A stretch of DNA of 64,000 nucleotides from Malania oleifera. Its lineage: Eukaryota > Streptophyta > Magnoliopsida > Santalales > Ximeniaceae. Each line of letters opens with the position of its first letter. Positions within the stretch are counted from its first letter, which is position 1. Shown here in pieces: positions 11,761 through 23,971 of the stretch. A program made the position numbers and the translations under genes. Location: assembly GCF_029873635.1 (NCBI RefSeq), contig NC_080426.1:55504093-55568092 (forward strand). The letters are read 5' to 3'. Under the pieces are notes generated by a model. That model was not told the origin of the DNA, made no database searches, and was given only the letters and a program-made list of their open reading frames with translations.

Positions 11761-11848
11761 TTTTATTTGTAATTTTCTAGCATTTTTGGATACTTTTTGG
11801 AATTTTTGACAAGTCCCACTTACCGTTTTCGTTATTTTAATAAATAAT

Positions 11849-12444
11849 TGTTAGTTGTGGCTCTTATATTTCTATTTTGATAAGCAAAGAAGGAATGAGG
11901 AAAAACATGAAGGGGGCAGCACAATAGGACTCGTCGACGAAGGGCTTATGCTCGTCGACGAGGAAACAACAGAGGTTCGTCGACAAAGGTTCTAAAGATC
12001 GTCGACGAACTATTACCGAGAGCAGAAAATTTTCAGAGTTATGGCATTGTCGACGAGAGCCCTGTATTCGTCGACGAAGGGTCTTCTTGGTCTCATCGAT
12101 GAGGCTCTGTGTTCGTCGATAAGAGGCGCCTTGGCTGCGATAGTTTTTTGAAATTTTAAATTTTTGAACGTTGGGTGGTTGGGAAAACGGGGGGAAACCT
12201 CTGAGGAACCTTTATACATGTCATATGGGCATATTTTGAGAGGGAGAGTGATCATTATTGAAGTGTATTGTGTGCATTTTGATTTTCTTAGGGAAATTTG
12301 TGTGTTATTGCTTCCATGGATGCAGACTTTGCCGAACCACGTAAATCTTTGTATTGATCTTGTTCTGGTTGTGTGTGTTATTTACATTCACTTTTTGTTG
12401 TTTAAATCGCTGTGCATCTTCATTATATGATCCATATCACAACA
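11849..12444 (+). mobile_element. 5' LTR of the Tork-like copia element
   Basis: It starts TGTTAGTTGTGG and ends CACAACA, followed after 3 bp by the primer site. It is clearly homologous to 44206-44787 but differs at many positions. It carries eight GTCGAC-type palindromes (11931-12123), much better kept than those of the 3' LTR. TTTATACAT at 12211 is a weak TATA candidate; the 3' LTR has TATATAT at the same place. Confidence 0.9.
11931..12123 (+). repeat. Array of TCGTCGACGA palindromes in copia 5' LTR
   Basis: About eight copies of a 10-12 bp palindrome (consensus TTCGTCGACGAA) are spaced 20-50 bp apart, at 11931, 11955, 11980, 12000, 12048, 12068, 12095 and 12113 approximately. The array lies in U3 just before the presumed TATA box. 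The unit CCCTGTATTCGTCGACGAA (12060-12078) recurs exactly in a gypsy LTR. Confidence 0.9.
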
Positions 12445-12447
12445 AAT

Positions 12448-12460
12448 TGGTATCAGAGCG
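12448..12460 (+). other. Primer-binding site (initiator Met tRNA)
   Basis: TGGTATCAGAGCG sits 3 bp after the LTR end. It is complementary to the 3' end of plant initiator methionine tRNA. Confidence 0.9.
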
Positions 12461-12469
12461 ATTGTTGTT

Positions 12470-13255
12470 ATGGCATCGCGATCATCTTCTGCAAGATTTG
12501 ACATTGTCAAATTCGATGGAATCGAAAATTTTGATTTATGGCAGAGGAGAGTGAAAGATATTCTAGTGCAATAAGGAATGACTAAGGCTCTACTTGATAC
12601 TTAACCAGAAGGAATGGATGAGGCAACATGGTTAGATTTGAAAGCAAAGGCAGCGTCAACAATACGCTTGTGTTTGGCCGATGAAGTTCTTTATCGGGTG
12701 ATGGAGGAGGATTCTCCAGCAGCTATCTGGCGAAAGTTAGATAGTCGGTACATGTCTAAATCCCTCAATAACAAATTTTTTCTTGAGTAGCATTTATATT
12801 GGCTTAAGATGGTAGAAGGATCTAGTCTAGATCAACACATCAATGCATTTAATCAAATCATAAGTGATCTTATGAGAGTTGATGTGAAGTTTGATGAGGA
12901 TAATAAGGCTTTGATGTTGTTAAATTCTTTGCCCTCAACTCATACCTACAAAAATCTTGTGACCACTCTTACGTGGGGAAAAGAAACACTTGATTTGGAA
13001 GAGGTAACAAGCGCTTTGTTAAATTTTCATCAAAGGTTGAAAATATGTGATGAAGGAGAATGACTTATGGTAAAGAGTTGTAATGAGTGAGGCAAAGAAA
13101 AGTTTTAAAATGGGTCTAATCAGAAATCCCGGAATCAATCCAAGAAGAAGAAGGAAATCCAGAGTTATAGATGCAGTGAAAAGGGGCATGTAAAACCGAA
13201 ATGTCCGGATTGGAAGAAGGGAAATGCTAATAAGCATGAGGGGATTTCTAAATCT
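12470..13255 (+). pseudogene. gag: Copia gag (broken)
   Basis: The ATG at 12470 follows the primer site by 10 bp. The frame shows the copia Gag N-terminus (KFDGIENFDLWQRR), the WLDLKAKA and IWRKLDSRY segments and a UBN2-type capsid core at 12809-13063. A CCHC-like knuckle follows at 13172-13205 (RCSEKGHVKPKC), where the first expected cysteine is serine. In-frame stops occur at 12569, near 12602, near 12788, at 13061 and further on before 13110. Most fit C-to-T changes in glutamine or arginine codons. The capsid protein would package element RNA; this copy cannot be translated as a whole. Confidence 0.85.
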
Positions 13256-14573
13256 GTGAATGTTGTTCAAGAAGAGGATTCAGCAGATGGTGATGTTCTA
13301 TCAGTTTCAGCTAAGTCAGATGATCTAACGGACTCTTGGATACTTGACTCAGCATGTTCTTATCACATAACTCCAAACAAGAAGTGGTTCAACACTTACA
13401 GGTTAGTAAATTCTGGAACAGTTCTTATGGGTAATGATGCTTCTTGCAAGATTGTTGGCATAGAAAATGTAAAGATAAAAATATTTGATGGTGCTGTAAG
13501 AACATTATGTAATGTAAGACATATACCTGAGTTGAGAAAGAGTTTGATATCTCTTGGTACTTTGGATTGTAATGGCTTCAATTACAAGTCCAAAGGTAGA
13601 GTCTTGACAATATGGAAAGGTAATTTGACTGTGATGAAAGGGTAGAAATTAGATGGGAATATTTACACATTGCTGGGAACTACCGTTGTAGGTGGAGTTG
13701 CAACCGTGGATGCTGAATCAGATGAGACCATCTTGTGGCATATGCGCCATGGACATATGGGAGAACATGACATGAAAGAACTACAAAAGAGAAAATTGTT
13801 GAAAGGTTTAAAATCATTTCAGTTGGAATTCTACATATTTTGTGTTCTTGGAAAACAGAATAGGGCAAAATTTAGTTCAGATACACACAAGACGAAAGGA
13901 ATTCTTAACTATGTACATTCAGATGTTTGGGGCCCAGTTAGAAATGCATCAAAGGGTGGACATGTGTACTATGTGAGTTTCATTGATGATTACTCACAGA
14001 AGGTTTGGTTTTACTTCATGCGTCACAAATCTAGTACGTTTGCCAAGTTTAAGATTTGGATGGCTGAAGTGCAAAACCTGATAGGGAAGAGAATCAAATA
14101 CTTAAGGTCGGATAATGGGACCGAGTACGCTGATTCTCAATTTATGGAGTTTTGTGCGGAGCAGGGCATTAGGAGAAATTTTACAGTTCGTTAGACACCT
14201 CAGCAAAATGGTGTGGCACAAAACGGATGAACTGAACTCTTGCTGATAGGGCTCAGTGTCTCAGATTGAATGCAGGGCTACTGAAGAATTTCTGGGCCGA
14301 GTCACTTAGTATGACTTGTTTTCTGGTTAACCGATCACCAAGGGTATCACTAGCGAGTAAAGTGGTGGAAGAGGTTTGGATGAGAAATGCAGTAGACTAC
14401 TCCGAATTGAAGGTATTCGGGTGTCCAGCCTATGTCCACATGTCTAGTAAGGAGAGGTCTAAGCTTGACCCGAAGTCTCGTCATTGCATCTTCTTGGGAT
14501 ATCCAGAGGGTGTGAAGGGGTTTAAGCTGTGGGACCTAGTGACAAACAAGGTGGTGATTAGTAAAGATGTAGT
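13256..14573 (+). pseudogene. pol: Copia protease-integrase segment (pol part 1)
   Basis: It continues the gag frame. Protease: ILDSACSYH with catalytic Asp at 13346. GAG-pre-integrase: HMRHGHMGEHD at about 13740-13775. Integrase core: SDVWGP (Asp near 13922), then SDNGTEY (Asp near 14111), then TPQQNGVAQN near 14200, where the glutamate position of the DDE triad is damaged. Stops lie at 13643 and 14192. The frame shifts between about 14225 and 14266, after which the integrase C-terminal part (FWAESL, FGCPAYVH) is readable to 14573. A Sirevirus-type LTR then interrupts the gene; it resumes at 18859. Confidence 0.88.
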
Positions 14574-17500
14574 TGAAAACTAAGGTGTAGTCTCAAGAGA
14601 GGGATGAATTGGGTTTAAAATTTTTCTTTTAATTCCTTTTAATGAATTCTTGACTTTTTGTTGATTTATCCAATACACAACAAATACTTAAGTCTATATA
14701 CAATTCACAATCACACAGTTATTTAATCAATCAAGTAACTAATCAATCAACCAAACCTATCAACCACAATATGAGATTTAGCTTATATGCAAGTTTCAGC
14801 TTTTGCAGCCCTGTGTATATGAATTTAATTCAACCTCTTAAAGTAAAGATTGATAATGTAAGTTTACTGATATAAAGCCGCTTAGACTTTAAATAAACCT
14901 TTAGTTAAAGAGTCTTTGGGTGTTGACCAATCAACGTACTTCCTTATGGTTTTCGCAAAGTATTGATCAACCAACGTACTCCCTTTCGGTTTCCGCAAGC
15001 CCAAAAACAATTTAAACTTCAATTTATTTAATTTCAAAACTTCGTAGTATTAATAATTAAAAGTTTAAAACATCCACACAATTTATATGTATGCTGGAAA
15101 TTAAAGAGAGTAAGGGAAAGAGTGTGACACCAGGTTTTTACGAGGTTCGACTTATCCCCAGCCTATGTCCTCGCCTTTGGCAAACCACCAAAGGATTCCA
15201 CTAAACACCGTCACACACTCCTTTAGTAGGCTAGAGCCTGCCTCTCCAAGTGTTACCCCTCACTCGGTCACTCCTTCAATAGGCTAGAGTTGTACCTCTC
15301 CAAGCGATACTCCATGCTTGGTCAATGATCCCAACACCTCGAATCGTCCAAGAACTACAAAAAAATATGAAGCAAATGCTGCGTACAAGAACACTCTCAA
15401 AACATAGCAGATTAGTACAAATTTAGAACTATGTACTTCAAGAATTTAAATATCAATATGAAATAGAATTGAAGCTCAAGTTAAGAGGTCACCAAGGGTT
15501 CTTTAGAGATTGAGAAAACTCAAGATTAGAACCTGTCGCGACGTCCCGGGAGCGCGTGTGCCCCGGGCGGCGAAATAAAAATCATTTTAATATTTTCATA
15601 GAAAAATATGGTGTAGGAGTCGCCACTAACCTTTAGTGCGGTTAGAACACATGATTACTAACCCGTTAGGGGTAGAATCGGTCTACATTACCAGAATTTG
15701 GTTCGGGAGTTCGGTTACGCGAGGGGAAGGTACGAGCACCCCCAATGCGCCCGTTCTTACGAACGGTACCTAATTAATTTAAAATTATCCCTAAGTTAAT
15801 CTAATAATTCTTTAAATTACTCCTTTTTATGAATTTATAAGTACATGTAAAAAAATAAATAAATAAAATAATAAATAAATAAAGATAATATATACATACA
15901 TATATTCCCTCAGAGCTTAGGGTACGTGATGCCCGAAGGCTCATACCCTCGTAATAAAATCATAGGGAATATAATTAAGAAAATACACTCCCAAAATTTT
16001 GAAATTATATATAAAATTTTTATAGAAAAATACTAACATGAGAGGTTTTTAATATATGGTAATAGAATAATAAGCCTCACCTACATACTAACATATTATG
16101 AATGTCAAAATAAGTAACTAAATACTATATATATTAATATATTAAGGACACTTAATGCTAAATATAGTAAGGTTCTAATAATGATTAATACTAAACATAT
16201 TTATATACTAAAAATAGCTGATACTAAAAATACTAGGGTACTAATAATTAATACTAACTATATTAATATACTAAAAAAAAATAAAATAAAATAATTGATG
16301 CTAAACATGTGATTAAAATGCTAATTTACCAAACATATAATATCCATTAAACCCTAAATCACTAAATACATAATATTAGAAAGAAAATACAAAAATGCTA
16401 AATATGTAATATTTACCAATATGCTAATATGCGATATACATATAACTAAAATTATTAATTTACATATAATGTCAATAAAACACCAAGCTCTTAAATATGT
16501 AATGCCACATTATCACCATAATAAATTTACAATATTATAAAAATGCTAATTAATATAATGAATATATAATATCAATAAAAATTCTATCACACTAACATTA
16601 ATCATGTATACCATAGATATTACAAAAATCTAACCCTACAAGATGAGCATCATATCAACAACAAAGTTCAAACATTGAATGTTAAGACGACAAAAAATTC
16701 TACAAAAATAATAATAATCGTTCAACCATAAACACAACAAAAATGTACACATAAATATCAACATTTAAACATATATTACCGCGTTATAAACCCTACACCA
16801 TGAATATTAACAACAAGACAAACAAAACATATATATTAATTATTAAAGTAAACATTACAATCCTAAAATCTTACAATAACAACCCTAGAGTATATATAAA
16901 CATTATCATAAAAAGACTTTGAAACTACCCCAACAAATAATAATCTCAAACCCTAGATAAATATAAACAAGAAATAATATAACTAACTCACCACCAATAC
17001 AAAAGTTAAACTTAAATAATAACAATAAATCAAGCATACCGAATATATAAATAATAAAACATAATTAAAAGACTCAAAATATATTCTTATCAATACTGGA
17101 CCCTAAATAATACGATACCTATTAAATATATATATATACATATACACACACATAATACAACAACAATTGTACAATAATATTAAATATTTAATATATACGA
17201 CGAATACAAATATATGACCTTTAAACATCAACTCTGACAATTAATATTTCATAACGGTAATAAATTTATTAGTAATAAATACCAAAAAGAAACTATATAA
17301 ACATGAATATCAATTATTAGAACAATTATTATAACATTAAAGATCTCACCACAATATTATATATGTAACAAATATGATAAAAATTTAAACTTTAAATATT
17401 AGAACAAATTCTTACAATAAAAATTCTATAATAATAATAACACAACAATCATAATATAAATATATAGTGACCATATAAAATAACTAGTATTAATCATATA

Positions 17501-18250
17501 GTATACATGTACAATTTAAAACTTAAAACCCAAACAGTGTGTGTGTGTGTGCGTGACCATGAAAGAGCAGGAGAGCTTTACCGCAGACTTACCGTGGACT
17601 GGCGGAGAGGAAGCAAGTGGAGGTATGCTGGCTGTGGCGATGAGGATGACGAGCTGCTGGGTTGTTGCGGCGATAGACGCCGGTGATGACGACGGGGTGC
17701 TCCCGTGGTGGCGAGGACACCGTGAAGAGAGAAACCGGAGTTGTGACTGGTATGGCTGGCCGAAGCAGAGGAGTTGCAGGCGAGGGCGGTGGCAGCAGCG
17801 GTTGGTGCGGTGAGCGTGGAAAACAGCAACAGTAGCAGAGTGGCTTTAGTAAGGTTTTGATGAGGAGATCCAAATGCTGCAGGGGCTCGCCGGTGAGGAA
17901 CTGTCTTGCGGTGCGAGCGACGTGCAACAGCAGAACCGGGAAAAGCCGTAAAGGGCAGTGGGTGACTGGCGAGGGAATCTGAGATGCCGGTTGCTGGTTT
18001 TGCAGAAGGCTGAAGGGCGAGCTCCGGGTTTGTGGAGTAGAGTGAGGTTGAAGAAGAAGATGGAGGCAGAGAAGGGAGGCTGTGAGGCTGCTGAGGATGG
18101 AGGATGGGTTTCTGGAAGAAGAAGAAGAAGGTGGAGAAGGAGGCTGCGCAGAGTATGGGAAGAGTAGGAGCAGAATAGTAAGGACAAAGAATTTTTTTTT
18201 TAATTTCGGCTGTGTGCAGCCCCCGGCTCCCTGAAGAGAAGAAAGAAAAG

Positions 18251-18265
18251 GTACTTATATAAAAA
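18251..18265 (-). promoter_or_regulatory. Putative TATA box of solo LTR copy 2
   Basis: The minus strand reads TTTTTATATAAGTACC, matching the TATA position of copy 1. The copy lies outside any element it could drive. Confidence 0.45.
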
Positions 18266-18369
18266 TTTAGAAACCCTAACCCATCCCTTTTCCTTTTTTG
18301 GTTTTTTGTATTTTATGGTATTTTTTTCTTTTTGGACACAATATATATGAGAATAATTATTAATATGGT

Positions 18370-18463
18370 AATAATAATAATAATAATGATAATATATATA
18401 TATTAAAATAATAATAATAATAGTAACAATAATAATAATAAACAATAGAAATAAAAATAAAAG

Positions 18464-18513
<50 letters not shown>

Positions 18514-18637
18514 ATAATAGTAATAATAGAAATAAAAAATACTAATAATAATGATAATAAAAATAATAATAATAATAATAATGAGGTAAATGATAATAAT
18601 AAAATAATAATAATAATAGTAATAACAAAGATAAATA

Positions 18638-18677
<40 letters not shown>

Positions 18678-18768
18678 GTAATAGTAATAAGATTAGTGAA
18701 AATTAATAATAATAATAATAATAAGAATAAATAAAATAATAATAATAATAATAATAGCGATACATATA
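18370..18768 (-). repeat. (AAT)n tract in solo LTR copy 2
   Basis: Long AAT/ATA-rich runs, the counterpart of the ATT tract at 346-960 in the other copy. Run lengths differ between the copies. Confidence 0.95.
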
Positions 18769-18858
18769 TTGGGCCTGGGTAAAAATGGGGTGTCTACAGA
18801 ACCATAGGTTGATGTTTGTTAGCATTAAAACAGAATCTTAAGACTTGTAAGGCCAACA

Positions 18859-19199
18859 ATAGTCTTTGATGAGAAGGCTATGGTGAATCATACTCAAGAA
18901 TTTGATGAACAGAAATAGGAGCTAGAAAGCTGGGGTAGTGAAGAACATGTTGTACAGGTGGAGTTTGAAGCTCAGGGCAACGAAAATGACCATGGTCCCG
19001 TGGTTGCAGGGAGCTCTAGCTTGGGAAACTAGCAAGTCAACGATATTCCTATATGAAGATCCTGACACACTATCAGGCGTCCATCAAGTTATGGTTTTGA
19101 TGAGTTAGTATCTTATGCTTTCCTTACTTGTTGCAATGATCCAACTTCTTTTCAAGAGGCAGTGCAAGGCCAGGAGAAAGATAGGTGGATGGGAGCAAT
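18859..19199 (+). pseudogene. pol: Copia pol part 2 (integrase-RT linker)
   Basis: This is the continuation of the Tork-like pol after the first insertion: FDEKAMVNHTQEF is readable from 18864, and further on FQEAVQGQEKDRWMGAI, which leads into the RT domain. Stops occur within it (for example near 18916 and 19030). It ends at the target duplication GCAAT (19195-19199) of the gypsy solo LTR. The resumption of the RT frame at 21190 shows the two halves were once continuous. Confidence 0.85.
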
Positions 19200-19598
19200 T
19201 GTAAAGACCTACCTAATTAACTATTTTTTTTTATATATTATGATAATCTACATGCTTTGATACCCTACTGAGATAAGCCCATCTGTAAACCTAAGCAGCA
19301 AGAAGCACAAACTGAATAAACACATCCATATATGTTTATGTACAATACCAGAGTGCTAGTATGTAATCTCAAAATATACATATATCACTGTTCCCAAAAT
19401 AACCTTAGCTGGTGAGGGTTATACAAAAATGCCCCCAAAAATGATACTCACTCTCTATCAGGGCACTATAGAAGCCTCTCTATTTGCGAGCCCTGTCTGG
19501 TTGCCTACCTGGATCACCTGAAAAATATTTCAACACTGGAATGAGCCAACGCTTAGTAAGAAGAAGTATGCTATTACTAGTGTGTGGCAAATAAGCTA

Positions 19599-19627
19599 CT
19601 ATATATATATATATATATATATATATT
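19599..19627. repeat. (AT)n microsatellite
   Basis: A 28-bp AT dinucleotide run inside the gypsy solo LTR. Confidence 0.95.
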
Positions 19628-20814
19628 ATGAAATCTGTTCTCATAAAAACATGATTAACTGAATACGAAAGTACCGTACAAATAATAAAATACACCACCC
19701 CTTTTCCCTATTGCTTAACATAACAGTATTATGGTTATAATTCAAAGTACTTCTAGTGTACATAAGTATGGTCCCTGTTTCTGTAAATCCGTATGTATGT
19801 AATAGTAACTAAAACTATTCCCTGTGGCTATCTGTGTGTCATGACTTGCCTCCTCATGACAAGGTTGTGCAGCCTGTAGGCGGGATTTACCCTAACTAGC
19901 CAACCAGGAATAAATTACTGAACTCCGTCAGTCGATCTGCCCACCTCAACCTATATTTGGATGGGGAGCCTGACCTCTTCAAGGGCCTAGGTGATCGACC
20001 TTACCACGTATTATCTAAATAGGTGGTTGCACTCATAAAGTAACATAGTATCTGTAGCAACAGTACCGTGCTCTGTAGCTGCAAGTCCAATAGGGTCTGA
20101 TATCATATAATACTTTTCTATACATATCTATCTAATTTACCATGATTTTGAAGTATTCGTAATAACCATGATGCTGCATAACTGTACTGTAATTCATATA
20201 TCGTAATACTGAGAACTGAATAATCATAACACTAAAACTGCATAATCATAATATTGATATTTGTGTAATCATGGTATTAAAATCCGTATAATCATGGTAC
20301 TAAAATCCATAAAATCAAAGTACTGAAATTCACATAATCATGGTACGAAAATTCGTAAAATCATGAAACTAGCATTCGTAAAACATATACTTGTACCATA
20401 ATCATAATCACAAGCCACACCATACATAAATACATAATTTTCATAATTAAATAAGCTATATAGTATTTTAAGAAATACCTAACATAGCATATTTCCCTTA
20501 CCTGACTACTGGAAAGCCCCTATGGAATACTGGCCTAACTCCCGCAGGGCTTCCTACAAAACACCCTGAAAACAATATATGCTAGAACATAATATCAATC
20601 TTTCTCCTCCTACATTATTTTCCATAACTACTCTAAGGCCAAAAGGAGACTAAAATGTCTTACCTTGAATTTGGGATGAATTTCAACTCTGTTTTCCTGA
20701 CGATCCGCTCCAATAGATTTGCAGAGAACTCCGCCAGGAGCACCGTGGTACCTTCGGATCATCGATCCGGTGACTGGTGGGGCCGAAATCGAAGAGAGAA
20801 GGGAGAGGGAAACA

Positions 20815-20842
20815 TAGAGAGAGAGAGAGAGAGAGAGAGAGA
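20815..20842. repeat. (GA)n microsatellite at the LTR leader
   Basis: (CT)n on the element's own strand, just downstream of its TATA box. The same placement is seen in the gypsy LTRs at 25721, 33017, 47150 and 57302. Confidence 0.9.
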
Positions 20843-20904
20843 TAGGAGAGAGAGATAGGAGAGAGAGAGCGGCGCAAGAAATGACAAATATCACGGTTTC
20901 CCTC

Positions 20905-20914
20905 CTTTTATATT
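20905..20914 (-). promoter_or_regulatory. TATA box of the inverted gypsy solo LTR
   Basis: The minus strand reads ATATAAAAGG, lying between the palindrome array and the CT-rich leader. Confidence 0.5.
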
Positions 20915-20920
20915 GCCAGA

Positions 20921-21106
20921 TTCATCAGCGAGACACGTCACCTCATCGACGAGTCTTTCATAAAATTCATCAACGAAGCCCTGTATTCGTCCATAAAATT
21001 TCTTAACCACTCGTCGACGAAGCCCTGTATTCGTTGATGAGTCCTTGCAATTTCTTGAATTTATTTTATTCTCCAAAATGCAATGTCGTCCGCATTCGTC
21101 GACGAA
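20921..21106 (-). repeat. Palindrome array TTCGTCGACGAA in gypsy solo LTR
   Basis: About eight units, from intact TTCGTCGACGAA (21095-21106) and TCGTCGACGA (about 21010-21020) to decayed forms (ATCAACGA, GTTGATGA). Two units carry the attached GCCCTGTATTCG, as in the Tork-like copia LTR. Confidence 0.85.
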
Positions 21107-21189
21107 GTATACGGCCTCCTTCTGTTTCTATTTCTATTTTCTCTCCCTCTTGTTATTATTAAAATGCTATTATTCTTCAGGTCACTACA

Positions 21190-22095
21190 GCAATGATTAA
21201 GGAAATGGAATCACCACATAAGAACAAAACTCAGGAGTTGGTGGAGCTTCCATATGGGAAGAGATTAATAGGTATCAAATGGGTGTATAGGAAGAAGGAG
21301 GTAATTTCAGAAAATGAAGGAGAGAAATTCAAGGCACGGTTGGTGGCAAAAGAATACTAAAAAAAAGGGGATAGATTATGATGAGATCTTTTCTCCAGTG
21401 GTCCGACATACTTCTATTAGAGTTGTGTTGGGGTTGGTAGCTTATTGCGATCTTCATTTGGAACAAATGGATGTGAAGACGGTGTTTCTTCACGGTGACT
21501 TGGAGGAACAAATCTACATGGTATAGTAGGAGGGATTCATTGAACTAGGAAAATAAAATTTTGTTTGTAGGTTGAAGAATTCTCTTCATGGGCTGAAATA
21601 GTCTCCAAGGCAATGGTATAAACTATTTGATTCATACATGATGAAGATTGGCTATAAACGGTGTGAGTATGATTGCTGCGTTTATGTGAATAAACTTGAG
21701 GATGGTTCTCTTATTTTCTTGTTATTGTAAGTCGATGACATGTTGATAGCTGAAAAGGATTTAATTGAGGTGGATTAGTTAAAGGACCTGTTGCATAAGG
21801 AATTTGACATGAAGGATCTTGGTTTATCCAAGAAAATACTTGAGATAGAGATTCACTGTGACAGGACTGCTGGGAGATTATGGTTATCTCAAGGTGGTTA
21901 TGTTCAGAAGGTGTTGGAGAGGTTTAACATGACTAATGCAAGACCGGTGTGTACACCTCTAGCAAATCATTTCAAATTGTCTACTACAGACTGCCTAAGT
22001 TCGGATGGGGAAATTCGGGACATGTTAAAGGTCCCCTATGCTAGTGCTGTGGGGAGTTTAATGTATGCCATGATATGTACAAGGCCAGATTTGGC
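21190..22095 (+). pseudogene. pol: Copia reverse transcriptase (pol part 3)
   Basis: RT of the Tork-like element: IGIKWVYRKK near 21270, KARLVAK at about 21330, DYDEIFSPVVRHTSIR near 21380, QMDVKTVFLHGDL near 21465-21495 (first catalytic Asp), then the VDDMLIA box at 21731-21751. The tyrosine of YVDD is replaced by a TAA at 21728. Other stops lie near 21358, 21526 and 21778, with a frameshift near 21540-21560. The segment closes with TRPDLA, cut by the Sirevirus-type solo LTR at 22096. The next codons reappear at 43507. Confidence 0.88.
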
Positions 22096-22594
22096 ATGTT
22101 GACTTTTTGGTTAGATTCCTGTTTTGATTATGACAAACCACAATATCTTATCTATGTGCTTTGAGTATTTAAGTAGGTTTATGTTTTAGTTAGCACAGAT
22201 GATGTTGCAATGTGGAAGTCGTACGAGCACTTGAACGAGCATATCACCACGCATTCCATGGAATTGCAAAGGTGTCGCGCATAAAGATCGATTTATATTT
22301 CAAGTTGTATTATATTTTTATATTTATCATTTTGGGCCTGTAATCTTATGGTCTGTAATAATTAATGCATTGCATGCATGATAGGACTGATAAGCCGAAA
22401 TGACCATAGGGATCCGAATGACCTTAGGGCATGATCGACGTCAGATTTTTAGGGTTATCTCTCAGAGACCATAAATTGACTTTAGGACTCCAAATTATCA
22501 CACGAAAAGTCCCCTATAACTGAGAAATGAAAATTATGTGAGAAGGGGTGACTTTATATAGAAATCAGAAATCAAATGCACAGTTTTTGTATGT

Positions 22595-22972
22595 TTGGTC
22601 GACCGAACCAAAACATACAGAACACCTTCAGTCGACCGAACCTTGCCAGGGTTGACTGTTGACCACTTGGTCGATTGAACTAGAAGACACATAGATCTTT
22701 GGTTAACCGAACCTCCCTGGGGTTAACAAGTTGACTTTTCGGTCGATTGACCAGAAATGAGCTGCAACGCTCTCGTCGACTGAACCACCTCAGGGGATGT
22801 CCCAATGCTTTGGTCGACCGAACCTTCAAGTTCAAAAGACCTTGGTCGACTGAACCTCACATATCAAAAATCACCTCAAGTTTGGTCGACCGAACTTGTA
22901 GTTCAAAAATGCCCTAGTCGAACGAATTGGGCAATACGGTTGACTGAACCTTAAAAAGGTCAACCAAACCTC
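22595..22972 (+). repeat. Array of GGTCGACCGAACC palindromes in solo Sirevirus LTR
   Basis: Twelve units in about 375 bp with consensus TTGGTCGACCGAACC, from intact to CpG-decayed (GGTCGATTGAAC, GGTTAACCGAAC, GGTCAACCAAACC). The array ends about 110 bp before the TATA box at 23085. Confidence 0.9.
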
Positions 22973-23084
22973 TCAGGTTGGGGAATTTTTTACCGAGTTT
23001 AACTGGATTAATTTTAATTAAACTCACTTAAGCTTTTTCTAAAATACCCAGCATGTCCCCAAGGGCTATAATTTTACCCAATTC

Positions 23085-23092
23085 TATATATA
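23085..23092 (+). promoter_or_regulatory. TATA box of solo Sirevirus LTR
   Basis: CTATATATAGCCC sits where the full Sirevirus LTRs have CTATAAATACCC. Confidence 0.55.
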
Positions 23093-23971
23093 GCCCTTCA
23101 TTTTGCAAAATTAAGTGTGATTAGGATTTTGAGATTAGGCAAAATTATCTAAAAATATTTTTGGCCAAAATCATCTATACTCTCACATATCCCTAAACCT
23201 ATTGCCAAAATCTACCTCACATACTCATCTAGCCACTAATCTTGAAAGAAGGTAGTGCTTTCATATTCTTTGTATGAGCAAAACTCTCCCTTGTTTATAT
23301 TTGATTGTGTATTGATTTTTGGAGTGTTGGCTAAGGTTTTTCCCATAATATTTCATTCATAAATATTTGATTGGGAAAACTTATTACTTGACTTAAGATC
23401 TTGCATCCTCATTGCAAGTTTCTTAAGCTTGATTTGTGCTTTGACGAAAATATCTTTAGCAAGCTTAAAACTCTATTATCTACTGTGCTTTACATTTGAG
23501 AAATATTTGTTGACCTTATAGGTCATGTTCGGTTTTGATTATGACAAATACTCATTGTATCTAATGGATGTTTGAAGCTTTGTGCATGAACTTAAATTAA
23601 TAGATCATAATGCACATGGAGAGAGTGAAGCTTGAAGACCAAATTTCTATTGAAGACCCAATTTCTCTTATTGTAATATATTTCATTCATGTAAAGGGTA
23701 TGTAATAGTAATTAGGGCTTTTTGTATGTAATAATCACACACATCACCTGCATGGTCAAATACTTAAGCTCAAAATGAAAATGACCTTAGAACGACCTTA
23801 GGGATTACCTTTTGATCGATTGAAGGTCGACCGACACCGAATTTTTTCAGTGTCTTAAAAAAGGACCTGAAAGTAACCCTAGGACACTCACCATTGCACT
23901 TATATGTATTAGGCACTTAAATAGGGTGATTATGAATTAAAATAAGACCGAAATGCACACTTTGTGCACTT

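Larger units (their letters stand above)
15534..18798 (-). mobile_element. 3.3-kb solo LTR, copy 2, inverted
   Basis: It starts TGTCGCGACGTCC (15534) and ends GGGGTGTCTACA (18798), the exact reverse of the ends of copy 1 at 315-3651. A perfect 5-bp duplication GAACC flanks it (15529-15533, 18799-18803). Length is 3265 bp against 3337 bp. It keeps the same internal order on the minus strand: (ATT)n, TATA box, GC-rich leader (17560-18240), CA-rich run (17533-17555) and AT-rich body. ORFs in the GC-rich part (17541-18187, both strands) lack recognisable domains and are not called. Insertion was into the Sirevirus-type solo LTR. Confidence 0.9.
14574..18858 (-). mobile_element. Sirevirus-type solo LTR, minus orientation (host of another solo LTR)
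   Basis: Flanking 5-mers are GTAGT (14569-14573) and ATAGT (18859-18863), one mismatch. On the minus strand it starts TGTTGGCCTTACAAGTC, like the Sirevirus LTR at 23508. Near its end it has the reverse of the CCAATTCACCCC...CTTGGGATC signature (GATGAATTGGG at about 14605). It also holds the ACGAGGTTCG...GTCCTCGCC block at 15130-15180, seen inverted in the other Sirevirus LTRs. Leaving out the 3.27-kb insert at 15534-18803, about 1.0 kb of LTR remains, so it is short or deleted compared with the 2.1-kb copies. No internal domain is present. Confidence 0.75.
19200..21189 (-). mobile_element. Gypsy-type solo LTR, minus orientation
   Basis: A perfect duplication GCAAT flanks it (19195-19199, 21190-21194). 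On the minus strand it starts TGTAGTGACCTGAAGAATAAT and ends GGTAGGTCTTTACA. It resembles the LTRs at 25407 and 46854 in order of parts: palindrome array (21106 to 20921), TATA box (about 20912), (CT)n with CTTCGATTTCGGC, a candidate donor GTCAG/GTAAGG (20501) and acceptor TTTTCAG (19518), and the CATGAC...CACAACC block (19850-19890). It is 1990 bp with no internal domain, hence solo. It is inserted in the copia RT. Confidence 0.9.
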
